NCBI GenBank assembly: GCA_030037035.1
Contig: JASHSA010000144.1
Location: 1-6,581, forward strand
Length of the DNA stretch: 6,581 nt
Source of the DNA: Thermoplasmata archaeon
GTDB taxonomy: Archaea > Thermoplasmatota > Thermoplasmata > Lutacidiplasmatales > UBA184
Reading direction: 5' to 3'
Shown here: piece by piece, positions 6,323 through 6,581 of the stretch
Numbering within the stretch: position 1 is the first letter of the stretch
Layout: each line of letters opens with the position of its first letter
Translations under genes and position numbers: made by a program
Notes under the pieces: generated by a model
Database searches by the model: none
What the model saw: the letters and a program-made list of their open reading frames with translations, nothing else
What the model was told of the DNA's origin: nothing

Positions 6323-6581
6323 GCGCGCCCCCGCTGCTCGAGATCGTCGACGCCGAGAAGCAGTTCCCGCTCACGCGCACCGCCACCGAGTTCTTCCGGG
6401 GCCGGCCCCGCCGGGCGATCCATGCCGTCGACAAGCTCTCCCTGAGCGTCGGCGCGGGCGAGACGCTCGGGCTGATCGGCGAGTCCGGCTCGGGCAAGAC
6501 GACCCTCGGTTGGCTCGTCGCCCGCCTGCACGAGCCGACCGGCGGCTCCCTGCGGTTCGAGGGCCGCGACTTCGACCGCCT
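6319..6581 (+). CDS. dppF: Peptide ABC transporter ATP-binding protein, DppF/OppF family (5' part, cut by window edge)
   Basis: This is the second ATPase of the importer, expected to pair with DppD. Only 87 complete codons lie in the window. The GTG start overlaps the dppD stop as GTGA. The visible part begins SAPPLLEIVDAEKQFPL and continues through AIHAVDKLSLSVGAGETLGL. Walker A, GESGSGKTT, is at 54-62, followed by EPTGGSLRFEGRD. The insert FFRGRPRRAIHAVD between the first strand and the AV-D motif is typical of DppF/OppF, where a loop of variable length precedes 'vkAVdgvsf'. The rest, including Q-loop, signature and Walker B, lies beyond the right edge. The family is certain; the F rather than D assignment follows from gene order and from the N-terminal pattern. 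Confidence 0.94.
   Translation, partial: MSAPPLLEIVDAEKQFPLTRTATEFFRGRPRRAIHAVDKLSLSVGAGETLGLIGESGSGKTTLGWLVARLHEPTGGSLRFEGRDFDR

Overview
The window looks like a piece of a high-GC archaeal genome, most likely an uncultivated member of the Thermoplasmata (Thermoplasmatota). Three things point that way. The first gene encodes a large secreted protein that ends with a domain carrying the ESGLPSG..W motif, which I know mainly from Thermoplasmata surface proteins. The same protein has PKD-like repeats with a Cys-x9-Cys-TPT-GSY pattern, also common in that group. The ribosome-binding sites are of the GGAGGT type, and the likely promoters are short AT-rich islands in GC-rich DNA. This placement rests on motif recognition only.

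Layout: positions 1-102 are a relatively AT-rich upstream region with an imperfect 19-bp inverted repeat. Positions 103-2697 hold one large gene for an exported multidomain protein with a Cys-rich N-terminal part, a carboxypeptidase-regulatory-like beta domain, two PKD-like domains and the ESGLPSG domain. Positions 2698-3082 hold no convincing gene; they contain one possible stem-loop and a possible TATA element. From 3083 to the right edge lies a tightly packed operon for a Dpp/Opp-type peptide ABC importer. It encodes two membrane permeases (DppB, DppC), a first ATPase (DppD) and the start of a second ATPase (DppF, cut by the window edge).

The four transporter genes are on one strand. The dppC-dppD junction overlaps as ATGA and the dppD-dppF junction as GTGA, so translation is probably coupled. 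Together they should form a DppBCDF complex that imports peptides or similar solutes by ATP hydrolysis. No family-5 substrate-binding protein is present in the window; the large surface protein does not look like one. It may lie downstream of dppF or elsewhere.

The details most worth checking are the start of dppC, which may use a rare ACG codon; an insertion of roughly 48 residues in the helical domain of DppD; and the uncharacterised Cys-rich region of the surface protein. I saw no CRISPR array, tRNA, rRNA, insertion sequence or clear novel multi-gene system.
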